A stretch of 64,000 nucleotides of DNA. It comes from Corticium candelabrum. Lineage: Eukaryota > Porifera > Homoscleromorpha > Homosclerophorida > Plakinidae. Shown here piece after piece: positions 42,891 through 54,420 of this stretch; the first letter of the stretch is position 1; every line of letters begins with the position of its first letter. The notes under the pieces were generated by a model. That model saw only the letters and a program-made list of their open reading frames with translations. It was not told the DNA's origin and searched no databases. The DNA lies in NCBI RefSeq assembly GCF_963422355.1, contig NC_085097.1, positions 3,633,039 through 3,697,038 on the forward strand. Reading direction: 5' to 3'. Made by a program: the position numbers and the translations under genes.

Positions 42891-43700
42891 TGTCATCACC
42901 CTGTCAGTAGGGTAAGTGGGGTCTTTACTTTCCCTTGGACGACTACCGACCTGGCATGTAAGTCCCAGAGAGTACAAGTCTCTGTGTAATCTATATTGCG
43001 CTAGTAACTGGTTTATTGATCATTGATTGCATGCGCTACGAGGATTTTGTCAGCTCTGGACAGGACGGCCAGTAAATATCAACGACTACCAGGAAAGCAC
43101 CAATCCTCATTGCCAACGGTCCCCACACCATATCACAGAAACTCCTCCATCTATGGAAACAAGTCTACTTGTACAGACAAAGCCAAATAGACAGTTAGGA
43201 AGAACGAACAGACTCGTTCAATTATATTGCTATTGCCACCCGGGATTGAACCCAGGCCATCATGGTCAGGCAACCGTTATTCTGTCGTTATGCCCTCCAT
43301 GATGGGCAAGTGGGGTTTTTATCCCCATCTGGGTGCCCACCAACACGACATGTGAGCCCAGCAGCGTACATGTTTTTGTTTAGTTTAACGGCGATCAATG
43401 ACTAGCCAATTTGATATAGATTGCAGGCATTACGCTGACCGCTAACTTGGTTTAGCACGCCTAGTGAATATCAATGATCAGCAGGAGATCGCTGAACGTC
43501 CTTGTCAACGAACCGTTTGCCAGACCACAAACTCTCCAACGACTGAAACGAGTCATAGTATCATGGACAAAGCTAGATAAACATGAGAGAGAAAGACAAA
43601 CAAGTTTCATAGTTTACTGTCGTCACTGGGGTTTGAGCCTCCAAACCATGGAGTGGTAGCCATTGTCGCTTATCACTAAGCCACGTATTATTATTTTGTG
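42891..43700 (-). mobile_element. tRNA-derived SINE copies, tandem
   Basis: On the minus strand two related segments show internal RNA polymerase III promoter-like boxes. Near 43690-43630 TGGCTTAGTGATAAGCGAC (A box) is followed by GGCTCAAACCCC (B box). Near 43300-43235 a GGGTTCAATCCCGGG B box occurs. Their bodies resemble each other (TCTCATGTTTATCTAGC / GTCTATTTGGCTTTGTC), and a piece also occurs at 46980-47110. They lie directly beside the LINE tails. Confidence 0.55.
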
Positions 43701-45030
43701 CTCAACCATCTCAGTCTGTTTCGTAAGGTCTGTTGTAAGCACCATAGGCAAACTCTACTTCAGAGGTGCTTAGTCCACCTTGGCTGTCTAGACAGAAGAC
43801 ATGACTTTACGTAGGATCCGACTGGATGCAAGAAGCACTGCTTTCTGCAAGTGGTGCAGGTTGTGATGACCTGGAAAATGTTCAACCACCGTGCAATACC
43901 TGCTTGCACTATGCCCAACGCTCCCAGCACTACTGGAACAACCAGTGTTTGACACTTCCACATGCGGCTCACCTCCACCTGCAAGTCACTGTATTTCGTC
44001 AACTTCTCAGACTGTTTTCTGGTGAAGTTCCAATCAGCAGAACAGTTGATATCAATAAGAAGTGTTTGTCTTGCTATTTCTGAAACAGATGTCAGGACGA
44101 TTGGCATCAATCTTCATAGCAGTAGGGATGCCTGTATTGCACATCACAGTGATGTCGTCTGTCTCCACAAGCCTATCAGGACGATGCCGGTACCATCTGC
44201 TGTCTACTGGAACTCCAAGAAGACGACAAATGTCTCAGTGGATAATGGAGGCCACCTGATTTTGTCAATTAGTGTAGTCCATTGGTGCCAAGGCACTAAC
44301 AGTCAGCCGCAATATGGTCAACTGTTTCCAGGCCTACACTAAACAAGCAGCAAGTGGGACTGATATCTCGATGCAGAATGTTATGCGTATAATATTGAGT
44401 CCGAAGAGCTTGGCCTTGAGCAGCAACTACCAGCAGGACGATTCAATGACTTCAGTCATCTTTATGTCTTTTATGTCAACACGTGGCTTCTCAGTGAGAC
44501 AGGGATACTAACCATGCATAGGTTTTCTGCCCTAAGACTGCACTCAAAGACAACCGCTGCACGTGCGGAAATGTTTAACACCTTTCTGAGGTGGTTGGCC
44601 GAAGAAACCATCACTCAAGATGGTCCCACTTCCATGCAGGCTCTGCAACTTATTGTCCTTAGAGAGACTCTCCTGAAGGTTTGCAGTAACATAATGGGCC
44701 ATGCGTGTCTTTGAATGAGAGGACATCTTAGTATCACACTGCTGCATCGTTTGCATGAATAGATCCTATCTACTACAAAGGTAGCAGTCCACCCCAACAA
44801 TACAAGACTGATATGTCGAATCGATCTGTTGTAACTCTTGAGCGCCTTTGGTGCACATAGCGTGTACAGCCTGTCAACGTATATCGTATGATTGTGGACA
44901 CCGTGCAAAGAGAGAAGTCTCATTGTCCGTCGATCAAGCTGCTGCAGTTCCGTAGTTCTGCAATGAATGACACTAAAACCGTAAGTGAGAACCAGCAGTG
45001 CAAACCCGTAGATGGCCGTAATTTTCTTCT
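43701..45030 (-). mobile_element. RLE-class LINE, 3' fragment B
   Basis: The peptide SEKLTKYSDLQVEVSRMWKC with VVPVVLGALG (about 43990-43850), and upstream pieces up to about 45000 (VDRLYTLCAPKAL), match LINE C in order and strand. Many stops. It is abruptly joined to Gypsy sequence near 45040. Confidence 0.65.
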
Positions 45031-45045
45031 TCTGACAAGCTGATC

Positions 45046-45486
45046 ATGCAGTGGAAGGGCCCATACCAAATTGAGGCAAAGCGTAGTGTCAACGACTATC
45101 GAATCAACGTCAGAGGGAAGAGCAAAACTTATCACATTAATTTGCTCAAGAAGTATCAGGAGAGAGCCAATGATGGAGAGGTGGTTGAGGCTGTCAACAG
45201 AAACCCAATGATGGTAGGTGGTGCTGTTTTGGGGAGGGTCTGTTCAGCCATCATTGAGGATGACGATTCATGTGGTTTCGACGATGCGATTGATGACAGT
45301 GAGTTACTAGATCTCGGTGCCTGCCAGGCTGATGAATCATGGGAAGATGTCATCCTTAGGGAGAACTTAACCAAAGACCAAAAGGGTAAGGTCCGAGACA
45401 TATTGACAGAGTTCCAGCAGGTCTTTACCGACCTACCAGGGGAAACTGACGTTATCCAGCATCGGATAAGTTTGACTACATACTGA
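45046..45486 (+). pseudogene. Gypsy integrase C-terminus and pre-RT spacer
   Basis: An open 146-codon stretch. It opens with the GPF/Y-module-like WKGPYQI and KTYHINLLKKYQER typical of the tail of Gypsy integrases, then an acidic linker, then the conserved lead-in to RT (LTKDQKGKVRDILTEFQQVF). The linker replaces any protease. Confidence 0.7.
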
Positions 45487-46340
45487 GCCAATCAGGACCA
45501 AGCCATATGCGGTGCCATATAGCAATAGAGAGTCACTCAAGGAAGACATCAGCAAAATGCTACAGCTGAAGATAATACGAGAATCTCATCCCCATATTCG
45601 TTGCCTGTCGTTGTTGTGAGGAAGAAGGATGGTACTAACTGAGTCTGTGTTGACTATCGAAAATTGAATAAGGTGACAGTGTGCGACGTGGAGCCGGACC
45701 TCATCCAAATTCTCAGGAATGACCGTTTCTTCACAAAGATTGATCTCAGTAGGGGTTACTGGCAAGTACCTGTGGCACCTGGCGACATCCATGAACGGCG
45801 TTTTCCACACCAGATGGGCTGTATGAGTTTCTTTGTATGCCATTTTGCATGGTGAACTCAGGGGCAACGTTGACCAGAGCTATCAGGAAATTGTTGAGAG
45901 GAATGGAAAACGTAGAGCATTATGTTGATGACATTTTAGTTCATACAACTACGTGGGATTGTCATGTGGCGACGCTCCGAGAGCTGTTGAGACGACTGGC
46001 TAAGGCCAAATTTACAGTCAGACCATCTAAGACTGCTATTGGGGCAGAAACAACTTCTTTTGTCTGTAATCAAGTCGGTTGCGGAACAAGTGCACCACTT
46101 GAAGAGAACCTTCGAAAGGTGAACAATGCCAGTAGGCCATTGACTAAGAAGAACGTACGGTCATTTCTTGGCCTGACCGGGTACTACCGTGAATTCGTCC
46201 CAAATTACGCAGCTATAGCTGTACCGTTGACTGATGCTACTAGGAAGGGACAACACAACCAAGTAATCAAGGTGATGCTCTGGAGAAGGCCACACGACAT
46301 TGAAGGCTATGATAACAAGTCACCCAATTCTTCATCTTCC
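45487..46340 (+). pseudogene. Gypsy reverse transcriptase, frameshifted
   Basis: Motifs in order across frames: VVVRKKDGTN, VDYRKLNKVTV, FFTKIDLSRGYWQVPVAPGD, MPFCMVNSGATLTRAIRKLL, HYVDDILVHT (catalytic YVDD), VRSFLGLTGYYREFVPNYAA. The segment between 45780 and 45855 and the junction near 46300 contain shifts; the region at 45640 has TGA in place of a conserved Arg/Trp codon. Confidence 0.85.
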
Positions 46341-46718
46341 TGATCATAGCAAGCCATTCTTCTTGCAGACAGATGCTTCTGAGATAGGCATCGGGGCTGT
46401 GCTCATGCAGCAACTTGGGGGCAAGATGTTTCCAGTCACCTACATCAGCAAGAAGCTAACTGAAAGGAGAAACGCTTCTCAACGATTGAAAGAGAATGTT
46501 TGGCGATCGTGTGGAGTGTGAAGAAGTTAAGACCATTTTTGTATGGAAGAGAATTTGTCCTTCAAACAGATCACCAGCCTCTAGCATACCTCAAGCAAGC
46601 AAGATTTCTGAACGGTCGAGTGATGCGTTGGGCGCTATATTTACAGAATTACCACATGAAGATTGAAATGGTAAAAGGGACGGAGAACAAGACTGATTTT
46701 CTCAGCCGCATGGGATGA
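46300..46718 (+). pseudogene. Gypsy RNase H, one frameshift
   Basis: SKPFFLQTDASEIGIGAVLM and FPVTYISKKLTERR are followed, after a shift near 46500, by VLQTDHQPLAYLKQ and GTENKTDFLSRMG. The catalytic Asp residues of the TDAS and TDHQ motifs are present. Confidence 0.85.
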
Positions 46719-46782
46719 CGTCGATGTCTACTACGTGAGTACAAAGATGTGCTGAAGGCAAATCTTGTCTACAGGAGGGAGT

Positions 46783-46978
46783 TGTGTAACGTAGAGACAT
46801 GTGACATACGTCGGTGATTGTGATTGGTCATTGGACCGGTATTGCGTTTTGACTGGGTAACGGTAGCGAGTGGAAGGGTTAGGAGTGCGTACACAATAAA
46901 CTGCACAGTCAAACGTTGAGCAGTTCACGCGTCCTTTCTCGATATGGTGCTACGTCCGTCTTCGGGAACTCTGCAACA
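46783..46978 (+). repeat. Probable 3' LTR of the Gypsy element
   Basis: It begins TGTGTAACGTAGAGACATG after the polypurine-like AGGAGGGAG, contains AATAAA (46893 region), and ends near CTGCAACA. There is no second LTR for comparison, so both ends are approximate. Confidence 0.5.
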
Positions 46979-47129
46979 ATGATCCCCACGCCAGATCACA
47001 GAAACTTCCCATCGACGGAATTAAGTCTGCGCTCACAGACATAGCCAAATAGACAGTGAGAAAGAACCAACAGACTCGTTTCATTATTTTGCTTTTGCCA
47101 CCCGAGATTGAATATTTGTCGTGCTCAAC

Positions 47130-49600
47130 CTGATCAGTCTGGTTTGTAAAGTCTATTACAAGTCCGGGTAGCAAACCCTGCTTCAGAAGTACTTAGACCA
47201 TCACGGCTGTCTAGAAATAAGACATGACTTTACGAAGGATCCGAGCATATCCCAGAAGCACTGTTTTTTGTAAGTGCTGCAGGTTGTGATGACCTGGAAT
47301 AATGTCCAGCCACCGTCCAATACCTGCGTGCACTGTGCCCAAAGCTCCCAAGACCACCGGAACCACTAGTGTTCGACAATGCCACATGCGGCTTATCTCC
47401 ACTCGCAAGTCGCTGTACTTCGCCAACTTCTCAGCATGTTTCCTGCCAATGTTGCCATCAGCAGGACAGCTGATATCAATAAGAGGACTAGTGTTTGTCT
47501 TCTTATTTCTGAGACAGATGTCTGGACGATTGGCTTTGATCTTCTTGGCAGTGGGGATGGTGGTATCCCACATCATAGTAATGTCATCCGTCTCCACAAG
47601 TCTATCAGAATGATGCCGGTACCATCTGCTCTCCACTGTAACCCCAAAATGGCGACAAACATCCCAGTGAATGATGGAAGACACCTGATTGTGTCGATCA
47701 GTGTAGTCCATCAGTGCCAAAGCAATACAGCCTGCCACAATGTGGTCGACTGTTTTCAGACCTACACAGCATATGCGGCAAGTAGTGCTGACATCACGAT
47801 GTACAATCTTGCGCTCATAGTACTGAGTCCGATGAGCGTTGTCTTGAGCAGCAACAAAAAGTCTCTCAGTTGCAGCAGGAAGATTCGCTGCTTTTATCCA
47901 TCCGTAGGTCTCTTTCATGTCCACAGGCAGATGCTCAGTTAGACGACGATACTGCCCATGCATAGTCTTCCCGCTCCAGGACCGCATACGAAGAGAACTG
48001 CAACAGGTACGGTAATGTCTCGCATCTGTTTCAGGCGCTTGCTCGAAGCCACCTTCAACCGAGATGGATGCATTCCTGTGTAAGCTCTACGACTTGTTGT
48101 CCGCAGCAAGACTCATCCGTAGCTGTGCAGTTAAGCGATAATCCATGCGCTTGATCGAGTGTGAAGATTTTCCGGATTCACACTCCCGTATCATCTGTAT
48201 GAAAGGATGAGAACTGTCAGCAAGGTAACAGTTCAGCCTCAAAATACAAAATGGATGTGTCGACTCAATCTGTTGTAACTCACTACCCCATCACTGCAAG
48301 GAGCGTACAGTCGGTCAACGTCTGCAGAAGGATGTTGGACACCGCGCATAGGCAGGAGCTTTCTGGTCTGTCGATCGAGCTGCTGCAGGTTGGTGCACCC
48401 TAATGTGAATGGCGCCAAAACTTTAAGTGAAAACCGGTAGTGCAAACCCATTGATGGCTAGAATCTTGTTCCGACCATGCAACTCAGTCCGAAGAACCTC
48501 CTTCTGTCTGCGGAAGTACTCACGACGGAAGTACTCACGACGGAGTCTTTCCCGCATCATGCTGTGCTGAATACCGTTACTCTCATCTACAGCCAAGTAC
48601 TTGTAGACTTGACCCGGTTTCAGACAGTTGATGGTGTCCGTTTTTCCTACCGTCACTCCAGAGTTGTGTCCAGATAGCTTGCTATTGACAAAGTGTGCAA
48701 CAGCACATTTGTCCAGACCAAACTATTTGTGGATGTCGTCAGAGAAGGTACGCACCGTGTGCAACAACCCATTCAACTGATCATAGTTTCTACCGTACAT
48801 CTTTAGATCATCCATGTATAGTAGATGACTGATGAGCTGACGTTTGGCAGTCTCACCTTTCCCAGTGGTCATGCGGTAGCCGTAACCGGTTCTTTTCATC
48901 TCCTTACTCAGACGATTGAGAGCCAGCCACACAGTAGAGAAGTGGAGAAAATAAGTCACCTTGGAAAATACCCTTCCTGATCTGCATAAGCCTTGTCTTG
49001 ATCGTACTGTTTCCGCAAGAAAGCACCATCGATGTTCTTCAACTCTTCATCACACGTGACAGAAACCTGCACAAGACTGGACTGATCTTATGCATCTGAA
49101 GGCATTGGAGCAATCAACTGTGTGGCACGCGGTTATAGGCTTTTTGGTAGTCCACTCAAACCATGCTCAAGCTCTTGTGCCTGGTCTTTTAGTCTTCGGT
49201 AACCAGCTTTCTTATCAACAGCTGATCCTTTGCACTAAAAGATCGCTGTCGACAACCCTTTTGCTCTCGAGCCATGACGTTTCTCTGAACCTAATGCCCT
49301 GCACTCTTCTGCCTGATGACTGAGGTGAGGGTTTTATAGAAGACAGACAGGCACGTGGTAGGCCGGTAATTTTTGGCCGTGTCAGTCTTGTCATTCTTAG
49401 GAATCAGAGTGGTTGTTCCTTGAGACAACCAGTCGGGTATAGAGTCTGGATTCTGAACCAGCAGGTTGTAGTTACGAGTCAGATCAGTGTGAAGACACGT
49501 GATACGCATGACCCAGAAACCATAAACCTTGTCTGAACCAGGAGACTTAAAGTTCCCCATCCTTTTGAGACACAATGTGACGTCATTGTCTGAGATATGT
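47130..49600 (-). mobile_element. RLE-class LINE (R2/NeSL/Hero-like), 5'-truncated, copy C
   Basis: The longest of three LINE fragments. Read on the minus strand: RT fingers (FKSPGSDKVYGFW, SQGTTTLIPKNDKT, NYRPTTCLSVFYK), the YMDD catalytic box (SHLLYMDDLKMYG, near 48830), a thumb region (LKPGQVYKYLAVDESNGIQH; LQQLDRQTRKLL; ADVDRLYAPC), and the C-terminal domain in one open frame. The join at about 49600 to the DIRS-like YR suggests truncation on insertion. A 17-bp duplication near 48520 repeats the REYFRR motif. Confidence 0.8.
47211..47987 (-). CDS. LINE C-terminal zinc knuckle and restriction-like endonuclease domain (fragment)
   Basis: 258 open codons. A CCHC knuckle (CRICCVGLKTVDHIVAGC) is followed by a PD-(D/E)xK-like endonuclease signature: NRPDICLRNKK, PLIDISCPADGN, then EKLAKYSDLRVEISRMW and VVPVVLGALGTVHAGI. 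This is the arrangement of R2-type LINEs, whose endonuclease nicks the target for primed reverse transcription. The open frame may be partly chance, since RT upstream is broken. Confidence 0.7.
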   Translation of the reverse strand: MRSWSGKTMHGQYRRLTEHLPVDMKETYGWIKAANLPAATERLFVAAQDNAHRTQYYERKIVHRDVSTTCRICCVGLKTVDHIVAGCIALALMDYTDRHNQVSSIIHWDVCRHFGVTVESRWYRHHSDRLVETDDITMMWDTTIPTAKKIKANRPDICLRNKKTNTSPLIDISCPADGNIGRKHAEKLAKYSDLRVEISRMWHCRTLVVPVVLGALGTVHAGIGRWLDIIPGHHNLQHLQKTVLLGYARILRKVMSYF

Positions 49601-49639
49601 AATCACTGCTGCTCACCTCTCCGGTGCGCCTTGCCATCT

Positions 49640-50260
49640 TTGTTCTTGTTTCGATCGACCCGAAAGAATGGTTACATCTTGACGGAACGAGTTTGTTTTG
49701 ATTGCTTTATGTGAATACGCACCACAGCCGGAGTGACATGTGAGTCGAACCCGACGTCTTGTGGAGCCAGGTGAACAGAGGCATCGAACGCTGCTACGTA
49801 GCTTACGGTAAACTCTCCTACTCGCATAAAGCCAAAGAAACCCATGCAGACTGCAGCCCACAGCATTGCGGCGTCGTAAAATGGTGTTCTTTTTGCCCAC
49901 GCATATTTCAGAATTCTCAATTCTGCGGGTGTAATAGGCAAGCTCTTGTCGGCTTTCAGACGCGGTCCCACCTGACCCCGAATTCCTTTCAAGACAGAAG
50001 CTAGTCGTTAGAGATTATCGATGAATGGATCGCTCAAACTCGACTGGATCTGTAGGTGGCGCACTGCTGACAGGTCGCTTTTGATGGTTTTGTGAGAGAG
50101 ACCTTCTTTGGCTATGTGTGAGACAAACAGACATAAGCGGTGCTCGGATGCGGAAAGAGGGGTCAAGGCCAAACGATTGCAGAAATTTAGATACCGCGCT
50201 TGACCGGACTCGTATGATTTCCTTTTGGAATTTGCTAAGCCTGAGGCAAAGAAATGGCAA
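49640..50260 (-). pseudogene. DIRS-like tyrosine recombinase with catalytic Arg segment
   Basis: The segment 49992-49672 reads LPITPAELRILKYAW, then MLWAAVCMGFFGFMRVGEFT, containing the first catalytic Arg of DIRS-type recombinases, and on to VVRIHIKQSKQTR. The His-x-x-Arg and Tyr parts are missing beyond the LINE junction. The N-terminal part (50260-50015) is frameshifted relative to copy 1. Confidence 0.75.
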
Positions 50261-50332
50261 GGCGACGTCTTCAGGTGTGCGAGCTTCAGTCTATATGCTC
50301 CAGTCTAGATGGAGAGACAACAGCTCCAGAAA

Positions 50333-50608
50333 CTATACTGGAATGGCCGCTGGCTGCTCATTGAGCTGCAACGATAGATTTTGATTGTATATCATACTGT
50401 CTCGTGACAGGGCGTCCGCCACTAAGTTAGACACATCCGGTATGTGGGTCGAGACCCAGGTAAAAGAGTAAACGGCTGCTACAAAGTGCAACACCCTCAA
50501 CAATTGCATGACGATCATATCTCGGCTAGACCATTTAGCAAGAGCCGACACCACAGTCTGATTTTCACATCGAAACAGCAATATTTCTCCTCGCCAATAT
50601 TTTCCCAT
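50333..50608 (-). pseudogene. DIRS-like RNase H fragment, copy 2
   Basis: EILLFRCENQTVVSALAKWS, WVSTHIPDVSNLVADALSRD. Better preserved than copy 1, with the canonical ADALSR motif. Confidence 0.75.
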
Positions 50609-51179
50609 GTAGCGCTTGCTAGTAGAATTGGTAGTTCTTTCGATGCGATGCTAATTTCCTCCCATTCGCGTGACCATTTTCATTGAAACCAGTTGCACCG
50701 CCAAATGGCTCCGCATCCCCACGAGCCTAATGCGTCCGAGGTAAGCTGGATCGCTGGTGGCTGTGATACTAAGTGTTGAGAATGCTTTTTTCTTTTCAGC
50801 TTTCGAGAAATGTGTCCCACCACCGAAGATTCGCCCGCGCCTCTCTGTTAATACGCACCCAGTAATGCAATTGCTTGACGGTACCTGCAAGATCGATCAG
50901 CCGACGCAGAAACGCTCGACCTGATTGCACCACTGAAGTTGCAGCGTGCCAATCAGAGAGAGCGCTGGCGCTTTGTGCAGGCGTGCCGCTTTAGCTATTC
51001 CGCAATCGTGGATTTTACTTTGTGCAGCTGTACGGCTGGTAAGCTGATGATCCCATCCTGCGAGTCGAACTGCCATCCCAAAATGTCAAGCACGTTGTGG
51101 GCGAATGGAGCTCGTTTGTAGCTACTGGTACGCCTAGCTTGATGCATATGTTCAATGCTTTTGCAAGATTATCATCGCA

Positions 51180-51720
51180 TTCCGTGCGAAAAATAGAGAA
51201 TTGTTCAAATAATGTATGCCGTCTGTTATGCCTCTGCAGGGCGTAATCCACATTAGCGCGTCTGCTACAGCAGAAACTATCTTGTGGGCCGAGCGCAAGT
51301 CAAAAGGTCAAGCTCGGTTGAGGTACACCTTGCCTTTCCACGCTATTTTCAAGAGATGACGATCGTCTGAGTGAACGGAGATATGCCGATATACGCTCTG
51401 TGTATCAAGCTTTGCCATAATTACCCCCTGTTTTCAGCGTGCATATTTTCCGTGTTGCCGCATCTATACTAACGTATGGTAAGGAGCACAAGTTATGTGC
51501 AATGCCATCGTTGACGCTCGCTGCACGATGGGATGATAAATCTACAATAAGGCGCCATCGACTTGGTTGTTGATGTTTTGGAATTACCCCCATAAGGCTG
51601 ACGTGAGCTTCCGCTGCTCTACGCTCGTCAGGACACGAGATACGTGCTGCCGCGCGCTCCTCTTGCAAGTAACTCGATGACCGTGGCGTATACCTTTTTG
51701 CCGTTTTCATGTTTCTGCCG
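51180..51720 (-). pseudogene. DIRS-like reverse transcriptase fragment, copy 2
   Basis: GVIPKHQQPSRWRLIVDLSS and ASVNDGIAHNLCSLPYVSID are in one open frame (51710-51405). The palm region corresponding to copy 1 is present downstream but out of frame. Confidence 0.7.
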
Positions 51721-52218
51721 GATTCTTTCTTTACTTTGTTCTAATCATAGCTTATTTGGAATCCCCAACACAAACTACTTACGATGTAGCTAGCGAAAAC
51801 TGTATCCGGGTGGCTAGCCAGCGCTCGACGCTACGCCTCTACCACCAACGGAGACGTCTGAACCGTGTCCAGATGACGAGATCGCTCCGTCGGGCGGCAT
51901 TTGTCCAAGGCTAGCAGATCGTTGATGTAACGGTAGCTTGATCCTTGTACACTGGCTTTCTCTTGGGTATTTTGCAATCGACGGTAAGTGTCGAAAGAGG
52001 AGCCTGGCAAACAATGCGCTAGTCAGACCGAAAAACGCTTATTGTACCAATTACACACTTATAGTTACCAAGTGCCCATGAGTTTTGCGCATAAGGGGCT
52101 ATTGCACGCTCTAAATCAAAAACGAACATACACGTCACAACAATATCCGGCAAGCAAGCAATCCTGCTCAACAATACGCGCATATACTAAGCGCAACACC
52201 TTTGTTGGCTTATTGTTT

Positions 52219-53073
52219 TCAATTGTCTTGTCCTCTGCTGGACGCTGCTGGCTTTCTAGAAGCTGTCGGTGTAGCTGTGCGTTGCTCTGGACACTCGCGC
52301 AGCTTGTTGTTGCCTCGACAGTGCAAGGAAATATGCCGAAACGTGCAGTCGGGATAGCCGGCACAACTTCTAAAATTGTAGTTACGGCAGATTGGCTTTG
52401 AACCATCCCATGTCCTGTCACGTTGGTAGTTTGATCCGCCTCCCGATAGTGTTCTCGAGTCTGGTTTGGCGTCGCGCAGAATTTGCAGTGAAGCGTCCTT
52501 CTGCTCTAACTCGCAAGAACCGAGAGCATGATCCGCTTCTTGACAGTAAGTGCATCTCGCCGTCGGCGCTTGGTTTATTGCCAAGATTGTCGCAGCAAAG
52601 AGAGGTGCGTGCAGCTGACTCCTGGAAAGACCGCGGTTGGATGCCGCAAGCTGCCGAAAACGCGCGTTATATAATAGCCAGCCTGTCCCTCTATGGCACT
52701 GCGCTTCGTGCGCTACCAGCCGCAGGTACGCCATCAGTTCTGTGCCCGGTCAGGGTGCTTGCGCAGCAGAATCCCAGCGTAAGTTGCAAAACACTGCACC
52801 AACGTTGGCAGTTTTGTGATCTGACGGAGGCGACGACGATTGGACTTGTTCCGCTGTGGCTTTCATGCGCTGCAGTAGCTCCAGGTTATATGGAAAGAGC
52901 TCCACAAAGTTTAGGTATTCCTGTGCCTGGATTAATCGAACCAGACGATTGGTTATCGGCGTGGTTCCTTCTCCCACGATGCAGGCTTTTGCGCTGGAGC
53001 TTGGCGCTGTTACTTTCGGCGCCACCGCCTCGATGCCGACAGACGTCGATAGGCTTGGTCCTAACGACGGCAC
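52219..53073 (-). pseudogene. DIRS-like gag, copy 2
   Basis: Two open pieces. 53073-52750 has TTPITNRLVRLIQAQEYLNF and VELFPYNLELLQRM. 52734-52219 has the Cys/His-rich region (CTYCQEADHALGSC; CRNYNFRSCAGYPDCTFRH). A short N-terminal coiled-coil-like piece lies at 54055-53789. Gag packages the element RNA. Confidence 0.65.
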
Positions 53074-54420
53074 TGTCGATGGTTGCCTTAAAGAAACGCC
53101 GTGGATGGCGGGTACTGCTGGTAGCGCTCCGAGCGTCTGTTCTGCAACAGCGCACGACGAAACATTTTATATGACTATGTTCAGCAGTATAGCATGGACG
53201 AATATAAACAATCAAAGCATGCGTTACCTACTTTCTGTGGTATACCAGACTACGTGCTTACGACCTAGCGAAGCGGGAGCCGATTTACCAACTATAGACC
53301 AATGCTAATTACTCACCGTTTATATAATGGATGTAGCTGACTTGCCCGCTGGACGGGGTTATTTACCACCTTTCCTCCGCCGTAGTCACTTGATCCGCCG
53401 TGCCGCTATAGTCAAAGCTAATTGCCGTTTTGCGGAATTATCCACCTCCAGTTGTTAGGCAGACATTGTATGTTACGTCCGCGCTGCTAGAGCCGAATCC
53501 GGGCCGACTGTTCCCGACCTTAGCTGAATGAGTGACGCTGCGTAATTAACTAAGTTAAGTCTCCCTGCGATGCTTGAGCCAACTTTCTGACCTTTCTGAA
53601 TGCCGAAAGGCTCATCTGACTGCAATATAGTATAACCTCGAGTTTATAGCTTTGACTGTCTCTAGTTATATTCGTCTCACAGCCTCCGGCACACTGCTGC
53701 TCGCTGCGTGGCTATATCTATACCGGCGCATGTGTAACTACGAGCACATGCATGTTGTCAAGATAACTTGTTTTTATCTCTTGCGCTGCTACGCTGCACG
53801 GCGTCGGTGCCTAGTAGGCTGCAGTTTATGTATTATTTCCTTAGCACCGAACGTACCTGAGGCAGCTTGAGGTTGAGAGGAGAGTTCCTCTTGCTCTTCT
53901 TTCAGAGCAGCCCGAGCAGTCTCTTTGGCCATTTCTGCCATCAGGACCTTGAGCTCAGCCAAGGATATAGTTTCAGACAGGCTATCCTGGTCTTCCATCA
54001 ACAAATTTTTCCTGAAGCGCTGACAACAAATTTCCTGAAGCACTGACGCTTGCAATTGCTACAATGACCACAACACGCGTGCAGTGCCCAGTATATAGTA
54101 CCTAGCGCTTATAACTCCGCTTTTAGGTACAACGCGCATTAGCGACACAGCTAGTGCGCACGACTGCGGGGTGGAGTCATCTCTGTCTAACGTTTTTAAA
54201 CAACATCCCTTGCCTTACGACGTCGCTTAGGGGCTTGCCATGCCATATGCGGCAGCCTGCCATGCATAGACCAGGCTTTGCCGCAGTTGGTGGCTGGCAT
54301 CTTTGGTGCATTGGTGGGTTTTCTGCTAACGTAAACGCTACAAGATCATGCCATCCATTTATTTCGCAATCGCGTTCTGCTTGATGCTGTTGTATATTTG
54401 ATGCCCGCATGCATGGCACT

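Larger units (their letters stand above)
45041..46978 (+). mobile_element. Truncated Gypsy-type LTR retrotransposon, integrase ahead of RT
   Basis: The order on the plus strand is: integrase C-terminal tail (WKGPYQIEAKR...DYRINVRGKSKTYHINLLKKY), a spacer with FQQVFTDLPGETDVIQHRI, reverse transcriptase, RNase H, polypurine-like AGGAGGGAG, and an LTR. The 5' LTR, gag, protease and integrase core are missing. At least four frameshifts and stops break pol. In ordinary Gypsy elements integrase follows RNase H; here it precedes RT, as in Gmr1-like elements. Confidence 0.75.
49640..54420 (-). mobile_element. Decayed DIRS-like retrotransposon, copy 2
   Basis: Same element as at 1-4270 but extending further through the recombinase. 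On the minus strand: gag N-terminus (54055-53789), gag core (53073-52750), zinc-knuckle region (52734-52219), RT (about 51710-51200), RNase H (50608-50333), YR (50260-49640). The 3' end is cut where LINE C begins. All frames are broken. Confidence 0.75.

Noticed and set aside
43620..43700. Functional tRNA gene
   Set aside because: A and B boxes are present but arms do not pair convincingly and related copies sit beside it, so a SINE is more likely.
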